Shown here in pieces: positions 1 through 9,769 of a stretch of DNA of 46,153 nucleotides. Positions within the stretch are counted from its first letter, which is position 1. Each line of letters begins with the position of its first letter. The DNA comes from Paracoccaceae bacterium (lineage in GTDB: Bacteria; Pseudomonadota; Alphaproteobacteria; Rhodobacterales; Rhodobacteraceae). The stretch covers positions 1 through 46,153 of the forward strand of contig JAABTV010000027.1 in NCBI GenBank assembly GCA_011389685.1, given 5' to 3'. A program made the translations under genes and the position numbers. The notes beneath the pieces are model-generated. The model was not told where the DNA came from, did not search any database, and saw nothing but the letters and a program-made list of their open reading frames with translations.

Positions 1-184
1 CGACCTGAGCGGTTTCGGTGGGCTCACCTTCACCGGGGCGAGCTATACCGGGGCCGGGAACGAGGTGCGCTATAACGAGACCATCGGACGGCTATATGTC
101 GATCTCGACGGCGACATGGCCTCGGATCTTTCGGTCGACCTGAACGGTAATCCGCTCTTGACCGTGGATGATCTGATCCTCTGA
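1..184 (+). CDS. C-terminal end of an RTX-type (hemolysin-type, calcium-binding) secreted protein, 5' truncated by the window edge
   Basis: The reading frame starts at base 2 and runs 60 codons to the TGA at 182-184. The visible tail contains the motif YVDLDGDMASDLSVDL and then ends LLTVDDLIL. An Asp/Gly-rich segment followed by a short hydrophobic terminus is typical of the C-terminal type I secretion region of serralysin/RTX proteins. Such proteins leave the cell through an ABC exporter and fold on binding external calcium. The catalytic or adhesive part lies outside the window, so the exact function cannot be given. A perfect hairpin lies just downstream. The family-level call is fairly safe and anything narrower is not. 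Confidence 0.72.
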   Translation, partial: DLSGFGGLTFTGASYTGAGNEVRYNETIGRLYVDLDGDMASDLSVDLNGNPLLTVDDLIL

Positions 185-198
185 GCGAGGCGAAGGGC

Positions 199-230
199 GC
201 GCTGGCACTTGCCAGCGCACCCGGTTTCCT
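199..230 (+). terminator. Hairpin after the RTX gene
   Basis: GCGCTGGC (199-206) and GCCAGCGC (211-218) form a perfect 8-bp stem with an ACTT loop, 15 bases after the stop codon. It is followed by a pyrimidine-rich stretch (GGTTTCCTCTCTC) rather than a clean U-run. This is a probable intrinsic terminator of the plus-strand gene. Confidence 0.55.
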
Positions 231-242
231 CTCTCGGCGTCT

Positions 243-290
243 CTCAAAAACAAGTGGTGCGCCCGGGAAAACGGTTGCGGGCGCACCACT
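243..290 (-). terminator. Strong intrinsic terminator of cckA
   Basis: A perfect 13-bp inverted repeat (253-265 with 278-290, 12-base loop) is followed, reading on the minus strand, by TTGTTTTTGAG. It lies about 65 bases beyond the cckA stop at 357. The U-tract is only on the minus-strand side, so it serves cckA and not the converging RTX gene. Confidence 0.8.
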
Positions 291-356
291 GAAATCGGGG
301 GATTGTATGCCATTGCCTTGGCGACCTCGTTTCGGAGATGTTCCCGGATCGAGGGG

Positions 357-2723
357 TCAATGCAATTGACGCTGGACGATTTCGGTCAGTTCCGTGAGGG
401 AGAACGGTTTTGGCAGGAAGACCGAGTTCGGGATCCTGGGCTGTCCCTCCGCGAATGCATCCTCGGCATAACCCGAAACGAACACCACCCGGACGCCGGG
501 ATGCGCCTCCAGCGCCTTGCGCACCCAACTGGGACCATCCATTCCCGGCATGATGACATCGGTGACGAAAACGTCGATGTCCAGATCGGTCTCGTCCAGT
601 GTTCTGAGCGCCTCTTCGGCGGATTCGGCTTCGAGCACCGTGTAACCGCGCAGGCGAAGCGCGCGTGCTGCGAAGGATCGCACCGGGGCCTCGTCCTCGA
701 CCAGCAGGATCACCCCATCGCCGACCGGCGCCGCGGCCGGAGTCGCATCGACCGGGACAGTCGCGTCCTCCGGTGCGTCATCCTCATCATGGATCGGGAA
801 AATCAGGCTGAAGACCGTTCCCTCGCCCGGAGTGCTGTCGGCGAAAATGAAGCCGCCCGACTGCTTGACGATCCCATAGGCGGTTGACAGGCCCAGGCCG
901 GTGCCCTCGCCGGTCCGTTTCGTCGTGTAGAACGGCTCGAATATCTTTTCCAGGATTTCCGGGGGCATACCCGTGCCTTCGTCGCGGACGCGGATGCAGA
1001 CATATCTGCCAGCCGGAACGACAGCCCGGTTGCGCTTCATGGGCTCCGCCAGATCGAGGCTTTCGGTCTCAAGCCGGATTTTTCCGCCCTCGGGCATGGC
1101 ATCCCGGGCATTCACCACGATGTTCATCAATACCTGTTCCAATTGCCTCTTGTCCGCCCTGAGCCTGTGAACCACCGGATCGTGTTCCAGTGTCAGCGTC
1201 ACGGTCTCGCCCACGAGACGGTTGAGCAGGTGGGTCAGGTCCGAGAGCGTTTCGCGCAGATCGAGCAGCTTGGGTTGCAGTGTCTGCTTGCGCGAGAAGG
1301 CGAGGAGTTGCCTGATAAGCGCCGCGGCGCGATTGGCGTTCTGGTTGATCTGAACCAGATCGTTGTAATCCGGATCGCTCTGGTCATGGCGCAGCAGCAA
1401 GAGATCGCAATGGCCGGAAATCGCTGTGAGAAGATTGTTGAAATCGTGCGCGACACCTCCTGCAAGCTGGCCGATCGCCTGCATCTTCTGGCTCTGAAGG
1501 AACTTGGCCTCCAGCGTCTTGAGCTCGGTCGCATCGTTCAGGACGGCAATGAGACTGGTCTCACCGGATGCGTAGGAGCGTTTGAGCAGCACTTGCACGA
1601 AGGTTTCCCGGTCTCGCCGCGCGACGCGCAGGAATTCATTGTTTGTCACCTCGCGCCCTTCCGCGACCTCGGTCAGCCAGCTGTTGATCGACCGACCGAG
1701 ACCTTCAAGCAGGGCCGACAGATGCTTGCCTTCGCAAGACGCGATCCCGAGCAGATCGCGTGCCTGTTCATTCAGAGAGAGAACGGTCCCATCCACGGCC
1801 AGTTTCATTAACGGCACTGGAAGGGCTTCCATATGGCGGGCGCTGTCCTGATCCGGATGGCTCGCTTCCCGGAAAGGTGCGCTCGATTCGGGTGCGGGCA
1901 CAAGATAGAGTTCCGCGCGGCCGCCGGCGCCGCGGATTTCGGCCAGGACGACCTGTCGGCTCCCTTCTTTCGTGCTGATTGTCTGCACTTCGCCGGGGCG
2001 GACGGGAAGGGTCGTGAACAACCGGTCAAGGGATTTCACTCGCTCGCCGATCAGTCGCCGCGCCGCCGCGTTCATGAACAGCACCGCGTTGTTGCGGCCA
2101 ACCGTCAGGGTCGGGAGGGCGCTGCTTTCACCGGTGCGGGTCTGGCCCTTCTCGGTCATTTCCTCGATGCGCCAAAGGAACCCGTTGCCGCCGACCCGGT
2201 GCGTGGCGAGGCGCACGTGGCCGCGCCGTGTCACCACGTCTTCATGCGCGGCCCCTGCTGTTTCCGCTCGTTTCGTCAGGCGAAAGATGACCGCCGAGGG
2301 GTTTGCAAAGACATCTTCGAGCGCCTTGGCGAGCGTCTGCGCCCCATGTTCAAAGCGTTTCTCGGCCGCCGCATTGACATGCGAGATCTGGCCTTCGGCG
2401 TCGCATACGAGGCAGGGCGTCGCGTCATGCTGCACGAATTGCGCCACCGCCTGTTGCGATTGACGGTTCTGGCGGCGAAACCGCCATGCCATCGCATAGA
2501 CAAGGCCGGCCAGCACCAACAGAGTGCCACCCGTCGCGCCGAGCACGAAGGACAGACCGCCCCCGCCCAGCATGAGCGCGCCACCCAGGCACAGTGCGGC
2601 CAATATCGCCAGCAGTCCAAGGCGCGGCATCAGCCTTTCGACTGCGCGCGAAAATTTGCCATGCCTTGAATCGGAATGTGGCAAATGGGGCCCCTCAAGA
2701 CGGTTCTGTCTGGCGGCGATCAT
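357..2723 (-). CDS. cckA: CckA-type hybrid sensor histidine kinase
   Basis: This is the membrane hybrid kinase that feeds phosphate through ChpT to CtrA (and CpdR) in the alphaproteobacterial phosphorelay. Two hydrophobic segments lie at about residues 34-55 and 60-79, followed by two PAS-like regions (about 95-190 and 295-400). The HisKA box is [12 protein letters not shown] with H426. The ATPase shows an N-box near [10 protein letters not shown] (534-543) and G-boxes DEGTGMP and GTGLGL (607-612). The C-terminal receiver has its phospho-acceptor in [10 protein letters not shown] (D722) and the conserved Lys in LPKPF. The longest frame starts at 2723 without a good ribosome site. An in-frame ATG at 2630 ([10 protein letters not shown]) has AAAGG just upstream and may be the real start. 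It is transcribed alone, with its own terminator and a regulatory region carrying CtrA and DnaA motifs. In Rhodobacterales this pathway controls motility and gene-transfer agent. Confidence 0.93.
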   Translation of the reverse strand: MIAARQNRLEGPHLPHSDSRHGKFSRAVERLMPRLGLLAILAALCLGGALMLGGGGLSFVLGATGGTLLVLAGLVYAMAWRFRRQNRQSQQAVAQFVQHDATPCLVCDAEGQISHVNAAAEKRFEHGAQTLAKALEDVFANPSAVIFRLTKRAETAGAAHEDVVTRRGHVRLATHRVGGNGFLWRIEEMTEKGQTRTGESSALPTLTVGRNNAVLFMNAAARRLIGERVKSLDRLFTTLPVRPGEVQTISTKEGSRQVVLAEIRGAGGRAELYLVPAPESSAPFREASHPDQDSARHMEALPVPLMKLAVDGTVLSLNEQARDLLGIASCEGKHLSALLEGLGRSINSWLTEVAEGREVTNNEFLRVARRDRETFVQVLLKRSYASGETSLIAVLNDATELKTLEAKFLQSQKMQAIGQLAGGVAHDFNNLLTAISGHCDLLLLRHDQSDPDYNDLVQINQNANRAAALIRQLLAFSRKQTLQPKLLDLRETLSDLTHLLNRLVGETVTLTLEHDPVVHRLRADKRQLEQVLMNIVVNARDAMPEGGKIRLETESLDLAEPMKRNRAVVPAGRYVCIRVRDEGTGMPPEILEKIFEPFYTTKRTGEGTGLGLSTAYGIVKQSGGFIFADSTPGEGTVFSLIFPIHDEDDAPEDATVPVDATPAAAPVGDGVILLVEDEAPVRSFAARALRLRGYTVLEAESAEEALRTLDETDLDIDVFVTDVIMPGMDGPSWVRKALEAHPGVRVVFVSGYAEDAFAEGQPRIPNSVFLPKPFSLTELTEIVQRQLH

Positions 2724-2736
2724 GCACGCCCAAACC

Positions 2737-2751
2737 TTAAGCGAGCGTTAA
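2737..2751. promoter_or_regulatory. Candidate CtrA-binding site upstream of cckA
   Basis: TTAA (2737-2740), a 7-base spacer and TTAA (2748-2751) give an exact match to the full CtrA consensus TTAA-N7-TTAA. It lies 14 bases before the longest cckA start and 107 bases before the alternative start at 2630. The two halves and spacing are directly visible. Occupancy by CtrA is inference. Confidence 0.65.
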
Positions 2752-2783
2752 GCTTGTCTGGAAAAAATCGCCTTGGTTGCGCC

Positions 2784-3955
2784 TTATTTATCCACATCAC
2801 GTAAAAGGTGTGCAACGAAGAAGCCGTCGCCCAGTTCGCTCAGCGCATACTGATGCGAGAAGGCGACATGCCAACCCGGGTTGCCTGCGCAAAAGTGCGA
2901 GATCTGGGCCTCGTTCTCGTCGGGCAAGAGCGAACAGGTCGCATAAGCCAGCATGCCGTTCGGGGCGACCATGGCTGCGGCGGCGTCGAGAATCCGGCCC
3001 TGCGTTCTGGTCAGCGCGTCCAGCCGGTCGGGCGTGAACCGCCATTTCGCATCCGGATCGCGACGCCATGTCCCCGATCCCGAACAGGGCACATCGCAAA
3101 GAACCAGCTCGTAAGGCCCGCATCGGGCCAGATCGGACGCTTCAAGACACTGCACGTCGACCCCGGCGCGTTGCGCGCGCTGCGGCAGGTCGCGCATGCG
3201 CGCGGCGTCAATGTCATGGGCAAAGAAGTCCGCTTCGATCCGACCGGCCAGCGCCAGTGTCTTGCCTCCGCCCCCGGCGCAAAAATCAAGGATTTTCATG
3301 CCGTTGCGAAGCGGAATGCTCTCCATAGCGGATTGGCTGGAAAGGTCTTGCAACTCGACCGCCCCGGCCTCGAACGCGCGCGAGCGGGCAATCCCACGCG
3401 CTCCCGCCTCGACGCAAAGTGCCATCGCGGCGGACGGGCAGGGGCGGGCCAGAATTCCATCTTCGGCCAATTGCTCGATTGCGGCGCTCCGCGTCGCCTT
3501 GCGCCCGTTCACCCGCAGAAACACCGGCGCGCGCTGGCGCAGCGCCGCAAGCTGAGGGGCCAGCGCCGGGCCATAGCGTGCTTCGAGTCGCGGCAAGAGC
3601 CATTCGGGAAGTTCCGCAAACCCGGTTTCAGGCGGCGGCAACGGTTCGACCCGCTCCGCTTCGCTCAGCACCGCTGGCGCATGGCGCTCACCGGTAAAGA
3701 CCGTCTCCGGCGTCTCGCCTTGTGCCCGGGTAAACCCGATCATCAGCGCCCGACCGGTTTCGCCGCCGCCAAGATGGGCGCAAAGCCGCTTTTGCCGCAA
3801 TACATCATAGACGCGGTCACGCACCGCCGCGCGGTCCTTCGATCCGGCATAGCGCGCGCCGCGCGCCCATGAGGTCAGCGCCTTCTCCGCGGCTTCACCG
3901 GACTGAATGCGCTCAAGGCACTCGACCGCCGCCTGCACCCGCGCATCAGGCCGCA

Positions 3956-3956
<1 letters not shown>
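2784..3956 (-). CDS. rsmB: RsmB-type 16S rRNA (cytosine-C5) methyltransferase (NOL1/NOP2/Sun family)
   Basis: 390 residues. This S-adenosylmethionine-dependent enzyme puts a methyl group on C5 of a cytosine in 16S rRNA (position 967 in E. coli). The N-terminal ~130 residues resemble the NusB-like RNA-binding part. The SAM loop is FCAGGGGKT (225-233). The two cysteines of the mechanism lie in DVPCSGSG (C291) and ATCSLLPDENE (C341). The start codon overlaps the guaB stop as TGATG (3958-3954), so the two genes are translationally coupled. The last codons contain a perfect DnaA box. Assignment to RsmB rather than another family member rests on the N-terminal domain and length. Confidence 0.88.
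2788..2796. promoter_or_regulatory. Perfect DnaA box (TTATCCACA) upstream of cckA
   Basis: The nonamer TTATCCACA matches the strongest E. coli DnaA box. It sits in the last codons of rsmB, 65 bases upstream of the longest cckA start and 36 bases from the CtrA-type site. A cell-cycle role is inferred. A chance match within rsmB is possible, but such 9-mers are rare in GC-rich DNA. Confidence 0.5.
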
Positions 3957-5569
<1,613 letters not shown>

Positions 5570-5622
5570 TCATGCCCACCGGGTCACGGGGCTTTGGCGC
5601 GCCGGGGCTGCGCGGCCCGGGA

Positions 5623-6165
5623 TCAATTGCCGCCGAGGTGATCCGACGTGAAGACATAATCCTCGGCGCCCGAGTGACAGGCGATGCAGCCCGCATCCAT
5701 CCCCTTGGCCACGCGACCGGCAAGGCGCATGCCCTTGGGGTTCTTGTCGAGCGATCCGTCGGGCAGGTATTTGGCCCAGAACCAGTCGGCATTGTCGGAA
5801 TCATACCCGGCCTCGCGGCGGAACATGACGGTGACAGCGCCCAGGTGCTTGTCGGGGTCGGCGAGGACCTCGTTCACGCCGACACCCTCGGGGCCATAGT
5901 TGCGCTTGACGATCAGATCGCCGGTATGGCCGCCCACCGTGGCGGTGGTGTAGAAGGTCTCGAGCATCATGCCATGCGGTGCGATCCCTTCGTAGGGAAA
6001 CGAGCGCACCATGCCGTCCCCGACCATCTGGATATCTTCCATCTGGGACCAGAGCTGCGCCGCGTAATCGGCGTCGGTGTCGGTGCCGAAGGGCATGTCC
6101 TGTGCCAGAACGGCGCCCCCTGCGAGGGCTGTAGCGGCGAGGATTGCGGTGAATTTGCGTTTCAT
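5623..6165 (-). CDS. Cytochrome P460-family periplasmic haem protein
   Basis: 180 residues. A signal peptide is visible (MKRKFTAILAATALAGGAVLAQ, cleavage near residue 21). A single c-type haem site near the C-terminus, CIACH (C160, C163, H164), is followed by SGAEDYVFTSD. A late CxxCH preceded by a small beta-rich domain is the hallmark of the P460/c'-beta family. In that family the haem may be crosslinked to a lysine and acts on hydroxylamine or NO. I cannot tell from sequence whether this member is catalytic (P460) or gas-binding (c'-beta). It is divergent from another c-type cytochrome, suggesting a shared promoter region and possibly electron exchange. Confidence 0.85.
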   Translation of the reverse strand: MKRKFTAILAATALAGGAVLAQDMPFGTDTDADYAAQLWSQMEDIQMVGDGMVRSFPYEGIAPHGMMLETFYTTATVGGHTGDLIVKRNYGPEGVGVNEVLADPDKHLGAVTVMFRREAGYDSDNADWFWAKYLPDGSLDKNPKGMRLAGRVAKGMDAGCIACHSGAEDYVFTSDHLGGN

Positions 6166-6237
6166 GAATGGCTCTCCCTTTTGTGTTTTCGGAATGGCTT
6201 TTCCAACTCACCCTAACCCGGCAGGCGATCACGCAGG

Positions 6238-6290
6238 GTCAAACCTTGATCACCGGAATGTGCGCAGATGTGTCGCGGGCGGGGTTTGAC
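6238..6290. promoter_or_regulatory. Inverted repeat in the divergent cytochrome promoter region
   Basis: GTCAAACC (6238-6245) and GGTTTGAC (6283-6290) are perfect 8-bp inverted copies 37 bases apart. They lie between the starts of the P460 gene (6165) and the cytochrome c gene (about 6338). They could be two half-sites for a regulator common to both. This is an inference from position and symmetry only. Confidence 0.35.
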
Positions 6291-6337
6291 GCGGGTGGGG
6301 TGCGGTCACGATGCTGGGGCCAACGGAGGGCGTGATG

Positions 6338-7060
6338 ATGCGCATGGCAATTGTTATCGGGTTGGGTCTTGGGCTGGTGGCGAGGCCCGGCATGGCGCAG
6401 GACGCCGAAAAGGGAGAGCAGGTGTTTCGTAAATGCGCGGCCTGCCATCAGGTGGGAGAGGACGCGAAAAACCGCATGGGGCCGATCCTGACCGGGGTCG
6501 TGGGCCGCCCGGCGGGCAGCGCCGAGGGGTTTCGCTACGGCAAGTCCATGCAGGCCGCCGCCGAGGCCGGGCTGGTCTGGGACGAGGAGGCGATATTCGA
6601 CTACATCGCCGATCCGACCGGGTTCCTGCGCGACTATCTTGACGATTCGCGCGCCCGCGCGAAAATGACGTTCAAGCTGCGCGCCGAGGAGGATCGCCGC
6701 GACGTGATCGCCTATCTGGCCGGGTTCAGCCCGGACGCGGAGACGGCCCATGATGCGGATGCGCCCGAGCCGCAGGATGCCATCGAGACCGCCGCCGACC
6801 GGGTGTGTGTGCGCAACGCCAGTGCGGAGCGCCATTTCTTTGCGGTCGAAGCCGAGGGTGCCGGGCGCCAGCATGGCTATCTGGACCCCGGAGCGCGGAT
6901 TTGCGCCGACGGGGTGCCGCCGGGCCAGACCGGCATGGTTTCGGTCTTCGAATCGCCCGATGCGCTGGAAGGATGCTCGCGCCTGGTGCCGGCGGGGCAG
7001 ACCGAGGACATGATCCGCTATGTCGATTTCGACCGCTGTTTCTGGAGTTCGAACACCTGA
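6338..7060 (+). CDS. c-type cytochrome (cytochrome c2-like) with an extra C-terminal four-cysteine domain
   Basis: Numbered from the ATG at 6338, which has GGAGGG seven bases upstream; 6335 is also possible and the frame opens at 6311. A signal peptide ends near MAQ. Then comes a class I cytochrome c fold with CAACH (C33, C36, H37), an NRMGPILTGVVGR segment and a likely axial Met in ARAKMTF. An acidic/Pro linker of about 25 residues joins it to a further ~85 residues with four cysteines (CVRNAS, RICADG, EGCSRL, DRCFW). I do not recognise this last part. The even number of cysteines and the periplasmic location suggest two disulfides. Function is probably electron transfer. A link to the divergent P460 protein is inferred. 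Confidence 0.85.
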   Translation: MRMAIVIGLGLGLVARPGMAQDAEKGEQVFRKCAACHQVGEDAKNRMGPILTGVVGRPAGSAEGFRYGKSMQAAAEAGLVWDEEAIFDYIADPTGFLRDYLDDSRARAKMTFKLRAEEDRRDVIAYLAGFSPDAETAHDADAPEPQDAIETAADRVCVRNASAERHFFAVEAEGAGRQHGYLDPGARICADGVPPGQTGMVSVFESPDALEGCSRLVPAGQTEDMIRYVDFDRCFWSSNT

Positions 7061-7086
7061 CCGGTCTGCTTATCGGCCGGGGCGCC

Positions 7087-7491
7087 TCATGCGGGATCGG
7101 TGCCGTAATCGGCGTCGGTGACCTTTTCGAGCCAGTCGGCAGTGCGCTCGCCGTCCTTTTCCTGGATCGCGATATGTGTCATCGCGCAATCGGGGGCGGC
7201 GCCGTGCCAGTGCTCTTCGCCCGGATCGAACCAGATGACATCACCTGGGAAGACCTCGCGGACCTCGCCCTTGCGGGTGCCGATCCGGCCCTTGCCGGCG
7301 GTGACGATCAGGGTCTGGCCAAAGGGGTGCGTGTGCCACGCGGTGCGCGCCCCCGGCTCGAACGTGACCGTGAGGGCGGCCACGCGCGCCGGCGGGGCAG
7401 CCGAGATCACGGGATCGAAGCGCACGGTGCCGGTGAAATAGTCCGGATTTGGGCGTTCCGAGGGGCGCGAGCCTGCGCGGTGGATGTTCAT
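7087..7491 (-). CDS. Small single-domain cupin protein
   Basis: 134 residues starting MNIHRAGSRPSERPNPDYF. The frame is open to 7641, but that upstream part overlaps the next gene and looks non-coding. One conserved beta-barrel is visible, with metal-ligand histidines in WHTHPFGQTLIV and HWHG, and the run FEPGARTAWHTHPFGQ. This matches the cupins annotated as (R)-mandelonitrile lyase-like, which bind Mn or Fe. The substrate is not evident. It is transcribed in the same direction as the corrinoid-activator gene, whose end lies 88 bases upstream. No partner enzyme nearby explains its role. Confidence 0.82.
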   Translation of the reverse strand: MNIHRAGSRPSERPNPDYFTGTVRFDPVISAAPPARVAALTVTFEPGARTAWHTHPFGQTLIVTAGKGRIGTRKGEVREVFPGDVIWFDPGEEHWHGAAPDCAMTHIAIQEKDGERTADWLEKVTDADYGTDPA

Positions 7492-7579
7492 GGGTCTGCC
7501 TTTCGGATGAGTTTGGAACAACGACATGATGCGCTGCAATCGAGGTCGGGGCAATGTGAGACCTTTCGGGCGGGACGGG

Positions 7580-9607
7580 TCAACCGCGCCGCCGTCGCCG
7601 GCGCCCGCCGCCGTCTTCGCCGCCGGTGTTGAAGCTGACATCGGGCAGGGGAACGATCGAATTGAGAATCGGGAAGGGTTCGGACGAATTCGGCAGGGCC
7701 GAGGCGTTCACGAAATGCTCCTGAAAGCGGGGCTCGATTGCGGTTTCGATTTTCTCGATCCGACGCACCGTTTCCTCGATCTCGGCGCGGGTGTCGCTGT
7801 TCACGAGCGCGATGCGCGCGCCGGTGCCCGCGGCGTTGCCCGCCGATGTCACCTTGTCGAGCACGCAATCGGGGATCATGCCCAGAACCATCGCGTGTTT
7901 GGGCGAGATATGCGCCCCGAAGGCCCCGGCCAGAACGACCCGATCCACGGTATCGACGCCAAGCTTGTCCATCAGCAGCCGCGCGCCGGAATAGAGCGCG
8001 GCCTTGGCCATCTGGATGGCGCGGATATCGGGGTTGGTGACGGTGATCCGGGGGCTGTCATCGCTGCCGTGCCAGAGCACGTAGGAATGGGTGCGCCCGT
8101 CGGCGATGCAGCGCGGCGTGCCGACCTGTTCCGCCGAGCCGATCAGGCCGGAGGCATCGACGATCCCGGCCATGCGCATTTCGGCGATGGCCTCGATGAT
8201 GCCCGAGCCGCAGATGCCGGTGATTCCGGTGGCGGCGATGGCTTGCGCAAAACCCGGATCGTCGGACCAGAGATCGCAGCCGATCACGCGAAAACGGGGT
8301 TCTTTGGTGGCGGGGTCGATCTCCACCCGCTCGATCGCGCCAGGGGCGGCGCGTTGTCCGGCGCTGATCTGCGCACCCTCAAAGGCGGGGCCGGTGGGCG
8401 AGGAACAGGCGAGAAGCCGGTGCTTGTTACCAAGCTGGATCTCGGCATTGGTGCCGACGTCGACGACCAGCACCAGATCCTCGGACTTGTCGGGCGCTTC
8501 GGAGAGGGTGACGGCGGCGGCATCGGCCCCGACATGGCCGGCGATGCAGGGCAGGATATAGGTTCGGGCGGCGGGGTGGAGCTTCAGGTCGAGATCGGCG
8601 GCGCGCAGGTGGAGCGCATTCGACGTGGCCAGCGCGAAGGGCGCCTGACCCAGTTCATAGGCGTCGATCCCGAGAAAGAGGTGATGCATGACCGGGTTCA
8701 TCACGAAGACCGAATCCATGATCAGGCTGCGGTCGATCCCGGCCTCGGTCGCGACCTGCTCGAACAGCGTGTTCATGCCCTCGCGCACCGCGCGTGTCAT
8801 CTCGGCCGCGCCGCCGGGGTTCATCATCGAGTAGGAGACCCGGCTCATCAGATCCTCGCCAAAGCGGATCTGCGGGTTCATCACCCCCGACGAGGCCACC
8901 ACCTCGCCCGAGCGCAGGTCGCACAGGTGGGCGGCGATGGTGGTCGAGCCGAGATCGACGGCGAGCCCGTAGAGCGCGCCCTCGTAAAGCCCGGACCACA
9001 GATGCATGATGCGAGGCGCGCCCATGCCCCGGTGCAGCGCCACAGTCACGCCCCAGCCGCCCTTGCGCAGGATCGGTTGAAGTTGTGGCAGGATGTGAAG
9101 ATCGGTCTCTATATCTCTGATATCCCACTGGTTTTCGAGCGCAGCAATCAGGCGTTCGAGATCGCCCGATGGCGCATGCATATCGGGCTCCTCGACCTCG
9201 ACATAATAGAGCCTCACGGCGGGGTTCATCACGATGTCTCGCGCTTCGGCACGTTTGCGCACGACCTGTTTGTGAACCTGGGATTCGGCGGGCACGTCGA
9301 TCACCACGTCGTGCTGGATCGTGGCCTGACAGCCGAGCCGACGTCCCTGGGCCAGCCCGCGCTTCTGGTCGTAGCGCTCTTCGACCGCGTTCCACTCGGA
9401 CAGGGCGTCGGGCGCGACCGTGACCCCGTGCTTGGAAAACTCGCCATAGGATGGCGTGACCTGGCATTTCGAGCAGATGCCGCGCCCGCCACAGACCGAA
9501 TCGAGATCAACGCCCAGTTGCCGCGCGGCGGTGAGCACTGGCGTGCCCGCCGGAAAACGGCCGCGTTTGCCCGAGGGGGTGAAGATGACGAGGGGGTCGT
9601 TGCTCAT
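7580..9607 (-). CDS. Corrinoid-protein reductive activator (2Fe-2S ferredoxin + ASKHA ATPase, RACE/RamA-like family)
   Basis: 675 residues. The N-terminal ~100 residues form a ferredoxin domain with C39, C45, C48 (CGGRGICSKC) and C93. A linker and a middle domain lead to an ATPase of the acetate/sugar kinase-Hsc70-actin fold, with GLAVDLGSTTIAAHL near 215 and VVDVGTNAEIQ and VVLAGAFGAHI later. Proteins of this family use ATP to bring Co(II) corrinoid back to Co(I) in methyltransferases handling methylated amines or methoxy compounds. No corrinoid protein or methyltransferase is in the window, so the partner must be elsewhere. The protein ends in an unusual Gly-Gly-Gly-(Arg)6-Gly tail. Family is confident; substrate pathway is unknown. 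Confidence 0.88.
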   Translation of the reverse strand: MSNDPLVIFTPSGKRGRFPAGTPVLTAARQLGVDLDSVCGGRGICSKCQVTPSYGEFSKHGVTVAPDALSEWNAVEERYDQKRGLAQGRRLGCQATIQHDVVIDVPAESQVHKQVVRKRAEARDIVMNPAVRLYYVEVEEPDMHAPSGDLERLIAALENQWDIRDIETDLHILPQLQPILRKGGWGVTVALHRGMGAPRIMHLWSGLYEGALYGLAVDLGSTTIAAHLCDLRSGEVVASSGVMNPQIRFGEDLMSRVSYSMMNPGGAAEMTRAVREGMNTLFEQVATEAGIDRSLIMDSVFVMNPVMHHLFLGIDAYELGQAPFALATSNALHLRAADLDLKLHPAARTYILPCIAGHVGADAAAVTLSEAPDKSEDLVLVVDVGTNAEIQLGNKHRLLACSSPTGPAFEGAQISAGQRAAPGAIERVEIDPATKEPRFRVIGCDLWSDDPGFAQAIAATGITGICGSGIIEAIAEMRMAGIVDASGLIGSAEQVGTPRCIADGRTHSYVLWHGSDDSPRITVTNPDIRAIQMAKAALYSGARLLMDKLGVDTVDRVVLAGAFGAHISPKHAMVLGMIPDCVLDKVTSAGNAAGTGARIALVNSDTRAEIEETVRRIEKIETAIEPRFQEHFVNASALPNSSEPFPILNSIVPLPDVSFNTGGEDGGGRRRRRRG

Positions 9608-9669
9608 GGGGCTGCCTCTTTTGCCATTGGGCCCGACAATAGGCGCTTTGCCGTCGGGGAAAAGATGTG

Positions 9670-9701
9670 GAGCGGCATTATCTTTTCCGGGAGCGGCATT
9701 T
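9670..9701. repeat. Paired direct repeat upstream of the corrinoid-activator gene
   Basis: GGAGCGGCATT occurs at 9670-9680 and 9691-9701, a period of 21 bases (two helical turns). Each copy is followed within a few bases by TTTTCCGG. It lies 63-94 bases upstream of the activator start (9607). A 7-bp inverted repeat (AAAAGAT 9661-9667 / ATCTTTT 9681-9687) overlaps it. Same-face spacing suggests tandem binding sites for a regulator. Confidence 0.4.
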
Positions 9702-9769
9702 TCCGGTCAGGTCGTGCCATCTGCTGCGCTGAATGGCCGAAGTCGCACCGCCAGTCTCAGTCAACTGTC

